A DNA stretch of 8,720 bases from Oscillospiraceae bacterium (GTDB taxonomy: Bacteria > Bacillota_A > Clostridia > Saccharofermentanales > Saccharofermentanaceae). The first letter of the stretch is position 1. The number at the start of each line of letters is the position of its first letter. The position numbers and the translations under genes are program-made. The notes beneath the pieces were generated by a model. The model worked only from the letters and a program-made list of their open reading frames with translations, had not been told where the DNA came from and made no database searches. Of this stretch, positions 1 through 7,316 are shown in pieces. The stretch spans positions 1-8,720 of the forward strand of contig CADCPU010000064.1 in the NCBI GenBank assembly GCA_902803365.1, given 5' to 3'.

Positions 1-142
1 AAGCTCCAAAATTACAGTCCAAAATGCCCAAATCGCAAATCTGTACTGTATAGGTTTCGAAAAGACCCGCGTGGAACGTTTCGCGCTGCGACACAATATG
101 CCGCAATGCAATGCGTCGCAACAAGGCGCGGCGCGCAGCAGA
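1..142. other. Non-coding flank downstream of the GGDEF/EAL gene
   Basis: No open frame here has a convincing start, ribosome site or recognisable product. On the minus strand this is the 3' flank of the large signalling gene. It contains a GC-rich stretch at 124-137, a 6-bp inverted repeat (TGCGAC at 87-92, GTCGCA at 115-120) and another (TACAGT at 13-18, ACTGTA at 45-50). Neither is followed by a clear U-tract in the minus direction, so I do not call a terminator. The true transcript end may lie left of the window. Confidence 0.5.
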
Positions 143-3100
143 TCAAAGCTCTGCGTTAGGGTCAGAGATTACGAAGTATCCAGTCATGGTTCCGGCGATG
201 TTGACAGCCTTGCTTATCGTAAGGACGATCTTCTTGTAGGAGCCGTCCTTGCACAGATGGCGGCATACGTGCCTAATGGTCGTGATGCCCTTAGGGAACG
301 GGTTCTTGAGAAGTGACAGGAGCATTGCCTGGTCGCCCGGGTGGAAGCCTGCCAGAGGATCCTTGCCGAATTCCTCGATATACTCCGCTTCGGTGTAGCC
401 GTAGAGCATTGCCAGACGGTTACTGTATGTCTTTATCTTGAGCGTGTCGCTGAGCTCGTAGGTGAACAGGCCGCTGTGAGACGAATCGATAACTGTAGCA
501 AGGAGCTTGGCAAGACCGGTGTTCTTGGCCTCGAGGAGTTTGCGCCTTGTGATGTTTTCGACCGATACATAGAATACGCTTCGAAGATCCGTGTGTGCGA
601 GACGACGGAGCTTTAAGCGCAGCCAGATATATTTCTGCTTTGTCGGAAGGGCAGGCAGGAAGCGGCATTCGATAACGAATTCCTGAGAGGATGTGCCGGC
701 CTTCTCGAGGACTTTTTTGACCTTGTCGTGATCATCCTTGCACATGATGTCAAAGAGATCCTGTTTGGTGAAATCTATAGCATCAGCAGGCAGACGGAGC
801 TCGTTATAGAAATTCGTGTTGAGCCTTAACGCCTGCAGACGTTCTTTGTAGTATTCGATGATTCCCGCAGAACCGATGAAGGTGTTAAAGAGCAGGGAAG
901 TCTGGTTGTCCGGATTCCAGAAGTCGTAGTTATCGAAGTTCTCGGATACGTTGAACAACGACTTGACCTTGCCGATCTTGGCGGAATCGAGGAGGGCCTC
1001 AAACTCATCCTGAGGGAGTGGCTTTGAGAAGAAATAACCCTGGACTATCGCACAGTCGATAGTCTTGAGGAATTCGGCCTGCTTAGCCGTCTCAACGCCC
1101 TCTGCGATTACAGGGAGGCCGAGCCAGTGAGCCATACGGATGACGGAGTCGAGGATAACACCGCTTCTGAACGCTGCTGATTCATCGTTGGCGTTAAACG
1201 AGAGGAAGTCCATATCGAGCTTGATCATGTCGACAGGGACGTGCTTGAGCGTGTTAAGGGAAGAATAGCCGGCACCGAAGTCGTCCATCTTTACCTTGAA
1301 GCCGTGACTCTGGAACTTCTTGATAGTATCGAAGATCACGTCTTTGTTCTCGATATATGCTGATTCGGTAACTTCAAGATCGAGAAGTTCCGGCTCGATG
1401 TTGTATCTCTTGGTCAGTTCGATGATTACATCTACCAGGTTAGGGTTGAAGAAGTCCTTTCTGGAGATGTTTACTGCGATAGGAACAGTCTTCTTTTTCT
1501 CATGCTTTCGCTTACTTAAGAACGCACAGGTCTGTTCCCAGATGATCTGATCGGCTCTGGTGATAAGGCCTGTCTTCTCCATAAGAGGAACGAATTCTCC
1601 CGGCGGGACCATCGTGCCGTCAGGCTTGATCCAACGTATGAGCGACTCGCCGCTGACGAGCTCCATGGTCATCTGGTTGAACTGTGGCTGGACGTAGAAG
1701 GTAAATTCGCCGTTTACGAGTGCGGCACGGATCTCGGAGATGAGATCCTGCTCCTTAACGGCAGCATCTCTCATGGAATCTTCGTACCATACAAACCTGG
1801 TGTCCGTTGACTTTATGGACTTAACTGCGAGGACCGTACGATCGCATATGACGCTTATGTCAAGGGATGTATCGGTTACCTTATATGCAGCCATATGGAA
1901 CGTGAGCTTGTAATTCTCGGATATGACGGACAGCATGTTCGCGATATATTCGAGCTGCTCCTGCTTCTTGAACTTGTTGCTCTCCATACACAGAGCAAAG
2001 TTATCTCCGCCGAGGTTGCCGACGAGGATGTCAGACATATTGTCGCGGTACATGTTACCGATGGTAGCGAGGATCGCGTCGCCCTCGGCCGTACCGAAAA
2101 GGTCGTTATAGAGCTTAAAGTTATCGATGTCCCAACGGACGATGACGAATGTCTTACGAGGGTTGGAATCGATGAGGTCCCTGGCTCTCGTGCAGAAGGC
2201 CGTACGGGTGCAAAGGCCGGAGATCGGATCGAACTCGGTCTTATACTGGTCGGTTATATCGCTCTTAGTCATGGCGATATAACGCTTGGAATCGTCGAGA
2301 TATGTATAGAGATATCTCTTGCGCTTGATCAGGAGCTCGGAAGAGTCTTCGGCTGTCTCCAAGACTGATGCCTGTATGGAATGGACCTTCTTGTTGTTAA
2401 GACACTTTTTGAGGTTGTGAAGTGACATGTCGTGAGCCACATTCATCTCCTCGCTCTTGACTACGTAATCCTGAAGCTCGGTATAGAGCGCGTCTTCGTA
2501 ATCCGAGAACTCGGCACTCTTGGCATTGATTCGGTTCGAGCGGTCCTGAAGGATCTTTATCTTGGATCTCTTTGTGTCGATGACCGCCAGGAATTCGTAC
2601 TCGAAGTCGAAGATCCTGTCGATTATCATCGAAGAGATGTGTTCGGAGTTAACGTTCTTGAGCAGACCGAAGACCTCGTTATTACGAGTCTGCGGGTTGG
2701 TCGCGAGGAATAACCTTAAGAGATACCACTCCGAATCTCCGCCCTGAAGCCTTATGAAGAATTCCTCATCGATGTTTTCGACACCTCCGTTAAGAGAATC
2801 CTCGAAGGTCTCGAAAGAGAAGAATTCCTGAAGTGCAGGGATCGTCTCGGAAGGGCAGTCGATCATACCCATAAAGTAATCGAAGAAGTCCGTTGCCGTA
2901 GTGATCTCCTTGTCTGCAGGGAAGAACTCGGAACCGAGCTGCATCTCGATCAGCTTGTCGTTGGTGATGTCGACATGGAAGACCGGACGGTCGTTCTGGA
3001 GGCCCTTCATATAGCTGTTCTTGGCGGAATCATAACGGTCTACGAGCTTGATGAAGTTGGAGACGTCGTGAGCCGCAAAGAGGGCGCCGATAACGTGACC

Positions 3101-5104
3101 GCTCTCGTTATAAGTGGTCTTGTAGGATACCTGCATCCAGAGGTTCTTGCCGAAGAAAGACTTGAAGTGCACGAAGCTCGTGCCTTCGGAAACGCCTTTG
3201 TCGATATCTTCGTACATCTTGACGTAGCGCTCCTTGGTGTCAGGGAAGCACATATCGTCGTCGATATAAGGGATCGGCTTGCTGTTGGAATCGTGAAGTT
3301 CGATCCTTCTCGTGCCTGCGTCATATTCCCATGTGATCGTGTTGGAGATGGAGAGCGCCAGGTCGAACTTGGTGTTCTCGATCTGCAGGAGCTGCTCGGT
3401 GTTCTTGAACTCGTATACGTCCGTTACGAGCGCGAGCATCTTGATCGTGTCAGGCCTGTCCGACTCGACGAAGTTACCCTGGACTCTGATCCATCTCGGT
3501 TTTCCGAGATATACGTGAGAAGCAGCAGCAACGTAGTCGAAGCCGTCCTGCTTGGATTCGTAAGCTTTCTTTATCGCATAGAGAAGAGTGTTGTAGTCCT
3601 TGGCAGGCATGAATTCGATGCTCTTCTGATCGTACTTGGAGTTGCTCGAATAGACGATGAACAGCTCGTCATCGCGCACCTCGGCGATTACCATAAGACC
3701 GTTGATGCCGTTGAGTACCGTCTGGACATTTATCGATACGTCTGATACCTGGGCTTCAAGGCCGATCGCAGCTACATCCTCGTCTTCGCTGAAGACAGCA
3801 CGGTTCTTGCCCATGTGCTTGGCCTGATAGAGTGCGGAATCCGCTTCAAAGCAGATATCTTCGAACTTGGTATCGGCTCCCTTGAATACGACTGCGCCGA
3901 GACTGCTCGTCATATAGACTGACTTGCCGTTACGTTGGCACTCGTACTGAAGGGCACTTATGAGCTCGTTGGCCTTCTGGTTAGCCGCGAGTGTTCTGTC
4001 GAGGTCAGGCATATAGACGATAAACTTGTCGCCTTCCATTCGACCTACGATGTCGTTCTCTCTCATACAGTCGCGGATCTTCTCTGCGATCTCGGCGAGA
4101 ACATTGTCGCCCGTTCTCTGACCGAACTGATCGTTCAGCGACTGGAAATTATCCACATCTATTACAAAAAGGGCATTGAGCTGATCCGGCTTGGAGTTCT
4201 GGATCATGAGCGCGATCTTGTTGATGGCGGAATCGTGGTTCAATACGCCCGTCATGAGATCCTGCTCTGCTTCCTCTATCTGACTCTCTTTTTCCTTCCT
4301 CTGAGCGCTCTTGTCGACTACGGAGAGGATAATGCATACATGCTGATCCTTGGGATTGACCAGAAAGAAATATTCAAAACTTACCAATGTAGACGGACGA
4401 GCCTCGGAGTTAACAAAGAATTCCGTCGTAACATTCGTGAGACCCTCGTTAAACTGTCTCAGGATATTGTCCTTGTAGAGGTTTGCAAAATATCTGTGCT
4501 CGTTGATATCAACGGAGATCGTACGGTCGGCTTTGGTAATGAACTCGTCTACCGACATCTCCATATTCTTGATCTGACCGTCCACGAGAGCCGCAAAAGC
4601 GAGCATCTTCCAGTCGGTAACGTCGATAAACGCGCAACAGAGCGAATTATTCGGAAGCCTCAGGTAATTTGTGACCTGCTTTTTGAAGCGCATCTCGGCT
4701 TCGTAGGCCATCGTACAGTCTTCGGCAGTTCCCATAACGCCGATGATCTTGCCGTTCTTGTCCTTGACCGGGACCTTAGTCACGCGGGTATAGTTCGTTT
4801 TTCCTGCGATGCCGATTGTCATCGGGACAACATGATCCTTGACGACCTCTTCTCCTGCGAGGACCTTCTTATCGAGCTCTTCGTGGATCTTGCAGATCTT
4901 GTCGTCTCCGAAGATGTCGTGGTCGGTCTTGCCTATGAATTCGTCAGGTGAGGTCTTCCGCAGATATGCGACAAAAGAATCCGAGACGGCCAGATACTTA
5001 AGCTCTGCGTCTTTTACATAACACGGAAAGACCGACTCCTTGAAAAAATCAGAGAAGACGGAATCGGTGATATTATCTTGTTTCTTTTTGCCGCGACCGA
5101 TCAA
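143..5104 (-). CDS. Multi-PAS GGDEF/GGDEF/EAL signalling protein, probable c-di-GMP phosphodiesterase
   Basis: This 1,653-residue protein probably hydrolyses the second messenger c-di-GMP under control of several sensor modules. No signal peptide or membrane segment is visible, so it should be cytoplasmic. Approximate order: PAS (15-135); PAS-like (145-265); GGDEF-1 (275-440); PAS-like modules (455-565, 578-685, 695-820, 825-955); GGDEF-2 (956-1108); EAL (1120-1370); PAS-like modules (1385-1525, 1535-1650). The first PAS call and the last are the clearest; the middle ones rest on weak resemblance. GGDEF-1 reads EGDKF (357-361), with an intact RxxD inhibitory-site motif (R348-D351). GGDEF-2 reads GGDNF (1032-1036) without RxxD. 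Both probably lack cyclase activity. The EAL motif reads ESL (E1153), but the other catalytic residues are present: N1212, E1244, D1274/D1275, K1295, E1335 and Q1355, with an intact DDFGAGYSS loop. That favours an active phosphodiesterase. The start is TTG at 5104: an in-frame stop lies three codons upstream and no in-frame ATG occurs before the first PAS fold. It has its own promoter, separate from the upstream kinase. Confidence 0.93.
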   Translation of the reverse strand: MIGRGKKKQDNITDSVFSDFFKESVFPCYVKDAELKYLAVSDSFVAYLRKTSPDEFIGKTDHDIFGDDKICKIHEELDKKVLAGEEVVKDHVVPMTIGIAGKTNYTRVTKVPVKDKNGKIIGVMGTAEDCTMAYEAEMRFKKQVTNYLRLPNNSLCCAFIDVTDWKMLAFAALVDGQIKNMEMSVDEFITKADRTISVDINEHRYFANLYKDNILRQFNEGLTNVTTEFFVNSEARPSTLVSFEYFFLVNPKDQHVCIILSVVDKSAQRKEKESQIEEAEQDLMTGVLNHDSAINKIALMIQNSKPDQLNALFVIDVDNFQSLNDQFGQRTGDNVLAEIAEKIRDCMRENDIVGRMEGDKFIVYMPDLDRTLAANQKANELISALQYECQRNGKSVYMTSSLGAVVFKGADTKFEDICFEADSALYQAKHMGKNRAVFSEDEDVAAIGLEAQVSDVSINVQTVLNGINGLMVIAEVRDDELFIVYSSNSKYDQKSIEFMPAKDYNTLLYAIKKAYESKQDGFDYVAAASHVYLGKPRWIRVQGNFVESDRPDTIKMLALVTDVYEFKNTEQLLQIENTKFDLALSISNTITWEYDAGTRRIELHDSNSKPIPYIDDDMCFPDTKERYVKMYEDIDKGVSEGTSFVHFKSFFGKNLWMQVSYKTTYNESGHVIGALFAAHDVSNFIKLVDRYDSAKNSYMKGLQNDRPVFHVDITNDKLIEMQLGSEFFPADKEITTATDFFDYFMGMIDCPSETIPALQEFFSFETFEDSLNGGVENIDEEFFIRLQGGDSEWYLLRLFLATNPQTRNNEVFGLLKNVNSEHISSMIIDRIFDFEYEFLAVIDTKRSKIKILQDRSNRINAKSAEFSDYEDALYTELQDYVVKSEEMNVAHDMSLHNLKKCLNNKKVHSIQASVLETAEDSSELLIKRKRYLYTYLDDSKRYIAMTKSDITDQYKTEFDPISGLCTRTAFCTRARDLIDSNPRKTFVIVRWDIDNFKLYNDLFGTAEGDAILATIGNMYRDNMSDILVGNLGGDNFALCMESNKFKKQEQLEYIANMLSVISENYKLTFHMAAYKVTDTSLDISVICDRTVLAVKSIKSTDTRFVWYEDSMRDAAVKEQDLISEIRAALVNGEFTFYVQPQFNQMTMELVSGESLIRWIKPDGTMVPPGEFVPLMEKTGLITRADQIIWEQTCAFLSKRKHEKKKTVPIAVNISRKDFFNPNLVDVIIELTKRYNIEPELLDLEVTESAYIENKDVIFDTIKKFQSHGFKVKMDDFGAGYSSLNTLKHVPVDMIKLDMDFLSFNANDESAAFRSGVILDSVIRMAHWLGLPVIAEGVETAKQAEFLKTIDCAIVQGYFFSKPLPQDEFEALLDSAKIGKVKSLFNVSENFDNYDFWNPDNQTSLLFNTFIGSAGIIEYYKERLQALRLNTNFYNELRLPADAIDFTKQDLFDIMCKDDHDKVKKVLEKAGTSSQEFVIECRFLPALPTKQKYIWLRLKLRRLAHTDLRSVFYVSVENITRRKLLEAKNTGLAKLLATVIDSSHSGLFTYELSDTLKIKTYSNRLAMLYGYTEAEYIEEFGKDPLAGFHPGDQAMLLSLLKNPFPKGITTIRHVCRHLCKDGSYKKIVLTISKAVNIAGTMTGYFVISDPNAEL

Positions 5105-5112
5105 TTTTATTT

Positions 5113-5118
5113 ACCTGC
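5113..5118 (-). promoter_or_regulatory. Ribosome binding site that supports a TTG start
   Basis: On the minus strand GCAGGT lies 8 nt upstream of TTG at 5104-5102. The match to the anti-Shine-Dalgarno sequence is modest (AGGT). The nearby ATGs at about 5116-5123 are out of frame or run into a stop within a few codons, so this site decides for the TTG codon. Modest site plus TTG suggests low translation of this very large protein. Confidence 0.55.
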
Positions 5119-5139
5119 ATCCATATAAACTTAATTATT

Positions 5140-5168
5140 ATTATAATTTGTCATGGGTGTTTTTACAA
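5140..5168 (-). promoter_or_regulatory. Sigma-A-type promoter of the GGDEF/EAL gene
   Basis: On the minus strand, TTGTAA (5168-5163) is separated by exactly 17 bp from a perfect TATAAT (5145-5140). The surrounding DNA is very AT-rich compared with the genes. The predicted start is near 5133, giving a leader of about 30 nt before the TTG codon. It lies downstream of the kinase terminator, so the large gene is its own transcription unit. Confidence 0.72.
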
Positions 5169-5178
5169 TTAATCAGGC

Positions 5179-5205
5179 AAAAGAAACAGCCCCAAATAGA
5201 GGCTG
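5179..5205 (-). terminator. Factor-independent terminator of the two-component operon
   Basis: On the minus strand, CAGCCTC (5205-5199) pairs with GGGGCTG (5193-5187) around a 5-nt loop, a 7-bp stem with one G-T pair, followed at once by TTTCTTTT (5186-5179). It begins 26 bp after the kinase stop codon and precedes the next promoter. Read in the plus direction the hairpin lacks a T-tract, so it acts on the minus strand only. Confidence 0.8.
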
Positions 5206-5231
5206 CAAAAATATACTTTTTAACCAAATTT

Positions 5232-6470
5232 TCAGAAGTTGACAGTGAAGGTAATTGTATCAGGCTGGGTGTATTCTGCCTTGATATCACCCTTGAGAGC
5301 CTCTGCCACGGACTTTGCGACTGACAGGCCGATACCGCTTCCGCCGGTCGTCTGATTGTGGGAGACATCAGCTCTGTAGAATCTGTCGAACAATCTCTCC
5401 GGAGCTGCTTCCGGGAGCTTATCACAGGTGTTGGAGAGCTTAAATACAGCGTGCTTTCCGTTTTGCTTGAGGCTCATGGAGATCCTGCCGCCTTCGTTGG
5501 TGTATTTGAGCGCGTTATCGAAAAGTATCGACATCAAGAGCTCCGCCTGATCCTTGTCGATCTCGGCCTTGACGTTCTCGTCGGCATCCTTCTCGAAAGT
5601 GATATTGCGCATCTCCATCGGCTGGAGGAAGGAAGAAGCGGTGTTCTGCACGAGTTCGCTTAAGTTCACGGAAGTAAAGTTCAGCTTGAGCGTGCCCTCG
5701 TCCATCTTTGCGAGCGTCAGGAGCTTGTTCATGAGATCCGACAGCCTCTCTGTCTGATCCTTGATGTTCTTGCTGTATTTGTCCTTGCCTCGGATAAGCT
5801 CCATCGCATCGGCGTTGGATCTGATAATTGCCAGAGGAGTCTTGATCTCGTGGCCTGCATTTGTTACGAACTGCTTCTGCTTTTCGTAATTTTCGGCGAT
5901 AGGCTTTACCGCGCGGCCCGAGAGGAGGATTATCACGATGAGCATGAAGATCCAGCAGACAAGGCCGAATGCGAGGGATACGATGAGTATCGTAAGACAC
6001 ATCCTGATATCAGGGACCGTATCGAGGAAAACGACGAGCTTGCCGCCGTTTTCGAGTTCTGTGACGCGATATCGGAAATAGTTGACCATACCGGTCTTCT
6101 CGCCGCTCTCGATCAACTCGATCGCCATATCGAACGCTTCGCCTGCATCGACTCTGGAGGTTCGGCTGATGTCGGTCTTTACGTTAAAACCGTTCTCGTC
6201 GATCCTCATGGAGAAGAAATTCGAGGCCATGAACGTATCGTATTCATTGCGTTCCAATACGAACGAGTCTGTCTGCAAAAATTCCACAGGCCTTACGGGA
6301 CCGCCGTCAGACGTCGATTCGCGCTTCGATATCATATCGAGGTCCGCGATGCTCCTGTTCCTGGTCGTGATGACGTTCACGATGTTGATGCCGCCGATAA
6401 GGATCAGGAGCAGCAGTGTTATCGCGATCATGGATGTGAATATAAATCTTTTCTTGAGTGCTTTGATCAT
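5232..6470 (-). CDS. Membrane sensor histidine kinase of a two-component system
   Basis: This 412-residue kinase should autophosphorylate on a histidine in response to an extracytoplasmic signal and pass the phosphate to the regulator encoded just upstream. A membrane segment covers about residues 9-34, an outside domain of about 120 residues follows (35-156), and a second membrane segment spans about 157-184. I see no HAMP domain: the second segment runs through a short linker into the dimerisation helix, with H207 in NAGHEIKTP. The ATPase domain shows the N box (N319 in FDNALKY), an F box (LFDRFYRAD, 360-368) and a G2 box (GGSGIGL, 376-382). The G1 box is divergent, with NTCDKLP starting at N347 where many kinases have DxGxG; related Bacillota kinases also carry Asn there. 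The ATG overlaps the regulator's stop as ATGA, and a GGAG site lies 8 nt upstream. The signal cannot be read from the sequence. Confidence 0.95.
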   Translation of the reverse strand: MIKALKKRFIFTSMIAITLLLLILIGGINIVNVITTRNRSIADLDMISKRESTSDGGPVRPVEFLQTDSFVLERNEYDTFMASNFFSMRIDENGFNVKTDISRTSRVDAGEAFDMAIELIESGEKTGMVNYFRYRVTELENGGKLVVFLDTVPDIRMCLTILIVSLAFGLVCWIFMLIVIILLSGRAVKPIAENYEKQKQFVTNAGHEIKTPLAIIRSNADAMELIRGKDKYSKNIKDQTERLSDLMNKLLTLAKMDEGTLKLNFTSVNLSELVQNTASSFLQPMEMRNITFEKDADENVKAEIDKDQAELLMSILFDNALKYTNEGGRISMSLKQNGKHAVFKLSNTCDKLPEAAPERLFDRFYRADVSHNQTTGGSGIGLSVAKSVAEALKGDIKAEYTQPDTITFTVNF

Positions 6471-7147
6471 TCTTCATACTCCAGCATGTAGCCGACGCTG
6501 CGCTTGGCGGTGAGGGCTACCTTTGAACCGATGTTTGTTAAGTGTTTGCGAAGAAAAGAGATATAGACCCAGACGGTGTTCGACTCCGCGTCGCTGTCGA
6601 GACCCCAGACCTTGTACAGGATCGTGTCGACTGACATGTAGATCTTGCGGTTGAGCATCAGGAGCTCCAGGAGACGGAACTCGAGATTTGACAAAGTCAC
6701 GCCCTTACCGGTCGTCTTGCACTTGAGCTCGTAGGATTTCTGGTCGAGCGTGATGTCTCCGAATTCCAGGAGGTTCGGCGTGAACTCCTCGCGCCTTCGA
6801 AGAAGGGCTCTGACTCTCGCGAGGAAAAGCTCCATCGAGAAGGGCTTCGGAAGATAGTCATCCGCGCCCGCATCGAGGCCTTCGACCTGATCTTCGATCT
6901 CCGACTTGGCCGTCAGGAGGAGGACCGGGGTGCTTATGCCTTTTTTGCGAAGTTCCTTAAGCACTTCAAGACCGTTCATCTTGGGCATCATGATGTCGAG
7001 GATGATGCCGTCGTATTCCTCGCTCGTAGCGTATGCGAGCGCTTCTTCACCGTCGTAAACGGCGTCGACGCTGTATTTATGGTACTCGAGGATGTCCGTA
7101 ACAGCCTCGGACATGCTTCGCTCGTCTTCTGCATATAAAAGCTTCAT
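6467..7147 (-). CDS. OmpR/PhoB-family DNA-binding response regulator
   Basis: This 226-residue regulator has a receiver domain (about 1-115) and a winged-helix DNA-binding domain (about 125-226). Receiver landmarks are all present: acidic residues E7/D8, phosphoacceptor D51 in LDIMMPKMNG, T79, Y98 and K101 in the LPKPF motif. The C-terminal part has the family pattern LSNLEFRLLELL, WG near the recognition region, NTVWVYISFLRKHL and a GYMLE wing. The ATG at 7147 has a strong AAGGAGG site 6 nt upstream (7160-7154). It is first in an operon with the histidine kinase, with a 4-bp overlap that implies translational coupling. A direct repeat with 11-bp pitch in its own promoter suggests it regulates itself. 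Residue content resembles general sensory regulators of Clostridia, and I cannot name a specific regulon. Confidence 0.96.
   Translation of the reverse strand: MKLLYAEDERSMSEAVTDILEYHKYSVDAVYDGEEALAYATSEEYDGIILDIMMPKMNGLEVLKELRKKGISTPVLLLTAKSEIEDQVEGLDAGADDYLPKPFSMELFLARVRALLRRREEFTPNLLEFGDITLDQKSYELKCKTTGKGVTLSNLEFRLLELLMLNRKIYMSVDTILYKVWGLDSDAESNTVWVYISFLRKHLTNIGSKVALTAKRSVGYMLEYEE
6479..6482 (-). promoter_or_regulatory. Internal ribosome binding site for the histidine kinase
   Basis: GGAG on the minus strand lies inside the last codons of the response regulator, 8 nt before the kinase ATG. Together with the ATGA stop/start overlap it supports coupled translation and fixes the kinase start at 6470. 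Confidence 0.65.
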
Positions 7148-7168
7148 GGTTCGCCTCCTTTTCTCTTA

Positions 7169-7198
7169 ATTATAGCCAATTTACGCCGCTGCACTTAA
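7169..7198 (-). promoter_or_regulatory. Promoter of the two-component operon, activator-type -35 region
   Basis: On the minus strand a perfect TATAAT lies at 7174-7169. The predicted start is near 7162, about 15 nt upstream of the regulator ATG. With an 18-bp spacer the -35 position is TTAAGT (7198-7193), a poor match to TTGACA. That hexamer is part of the proximal copy of a direct repeat. A good -10 with a -35 replaced by regulator repeats is the usual layout of OmpR/PhoB-activated promoters. Confidence 0.68.
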
Positions 7199-7212
7199 AA
7201 ATAACTTAAAAA
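7193..7212 (-). repeat. Perfect 9-bp direct repeat with 11-bp pitch, probable response-regulator operator
   Basis: On the minus strand TTTTTAAGT occurs at 7212-7204 and again at 7201-7193, both copies identical and offset by 11 bp, about one helical turn. OmpR/PhoB-family dimers bind head-to-tail to direct repeats with this pitch, usually overlapping or replacing the -35 element. The position just upstream of the perfect -10 of the regulator gene fits autoregulation. Binding by this regulator is inferred. Confidence 0.62.
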
Positions 7213-7254
7213 GAAGGCCGTTACTTGCAAAAAGCCCCGAAAGCGCTTATTATA

Positions 7255-7283
7255 TTGACATTAAGAGCAATTAATGATAAAGT
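7255..7283 (+). promoter_or_regulatory. Strong promoter of the SCIFF peptide gene
   Basis: A perfect TTGACA (7255-7260), a 17-bp spacer and TAAAGT (7278-7283) form a sigma-A-type promoter. TG at 7275-7276, one base before the -10 hexamer, makes it an extended -10. The predicted start is near 7290, giving a short leader before the ATG at 7317. A GAGGT ribosome site (7304-7308) lies 8 nt upstream of that ATG. Confidence 0.75.
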
Positions 7284-7316
7284 TGCTTGGATTTTTAATA
7301 AGCGAGGTAATGTTTC

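Noticed and set aside
13..50. TACAGT/ACTGTA inverted repeat and tandem CTGTA CTGTA at the left edge
   Set aside because: Short arms with a long loop in sequence of unknown context give no support for an operator or attachment site.
87..120. Inverted repeat TGCGAC/GTCGCA near the left edge as a terminator
   Set aside because: The stem is only 6 bp with a 22-nt loop and no T-tract follows in the minus direction. It may be chance in a GC-rich, repeat-like stretch.
3935..4951. Long plus-strand open frame (338 codons) opposite the GGDEF/EAL gene
   Set aside because: It lies antisense to clear PAS and GGDEF coding sequence, its translation shows no recognisable domain, and it has no convincing ribosome site. 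It is a shadow of the codon pattern on the other strand, as are the plus-strand frames at 2975-3745 and 1895-2368.
5105..5231. c-di-GMP riboswitch upstream of the GGDEF/EAL gene
   Set aside because: The leader predicted from the promoter is only about 30 nt, too short for an aptamer, and the only stable hairpin is the kinase-operon terminator upstream of the promoter.
5850..6491. Plus-strand open frame opposite the histidine kinase
   Set aside because: The minus-strand frame contains all the kinase motifs (H, N, F and G2 boxes) and is coupled to the regulator. The plus-strand translation is rich in charged residues with no family likeness.
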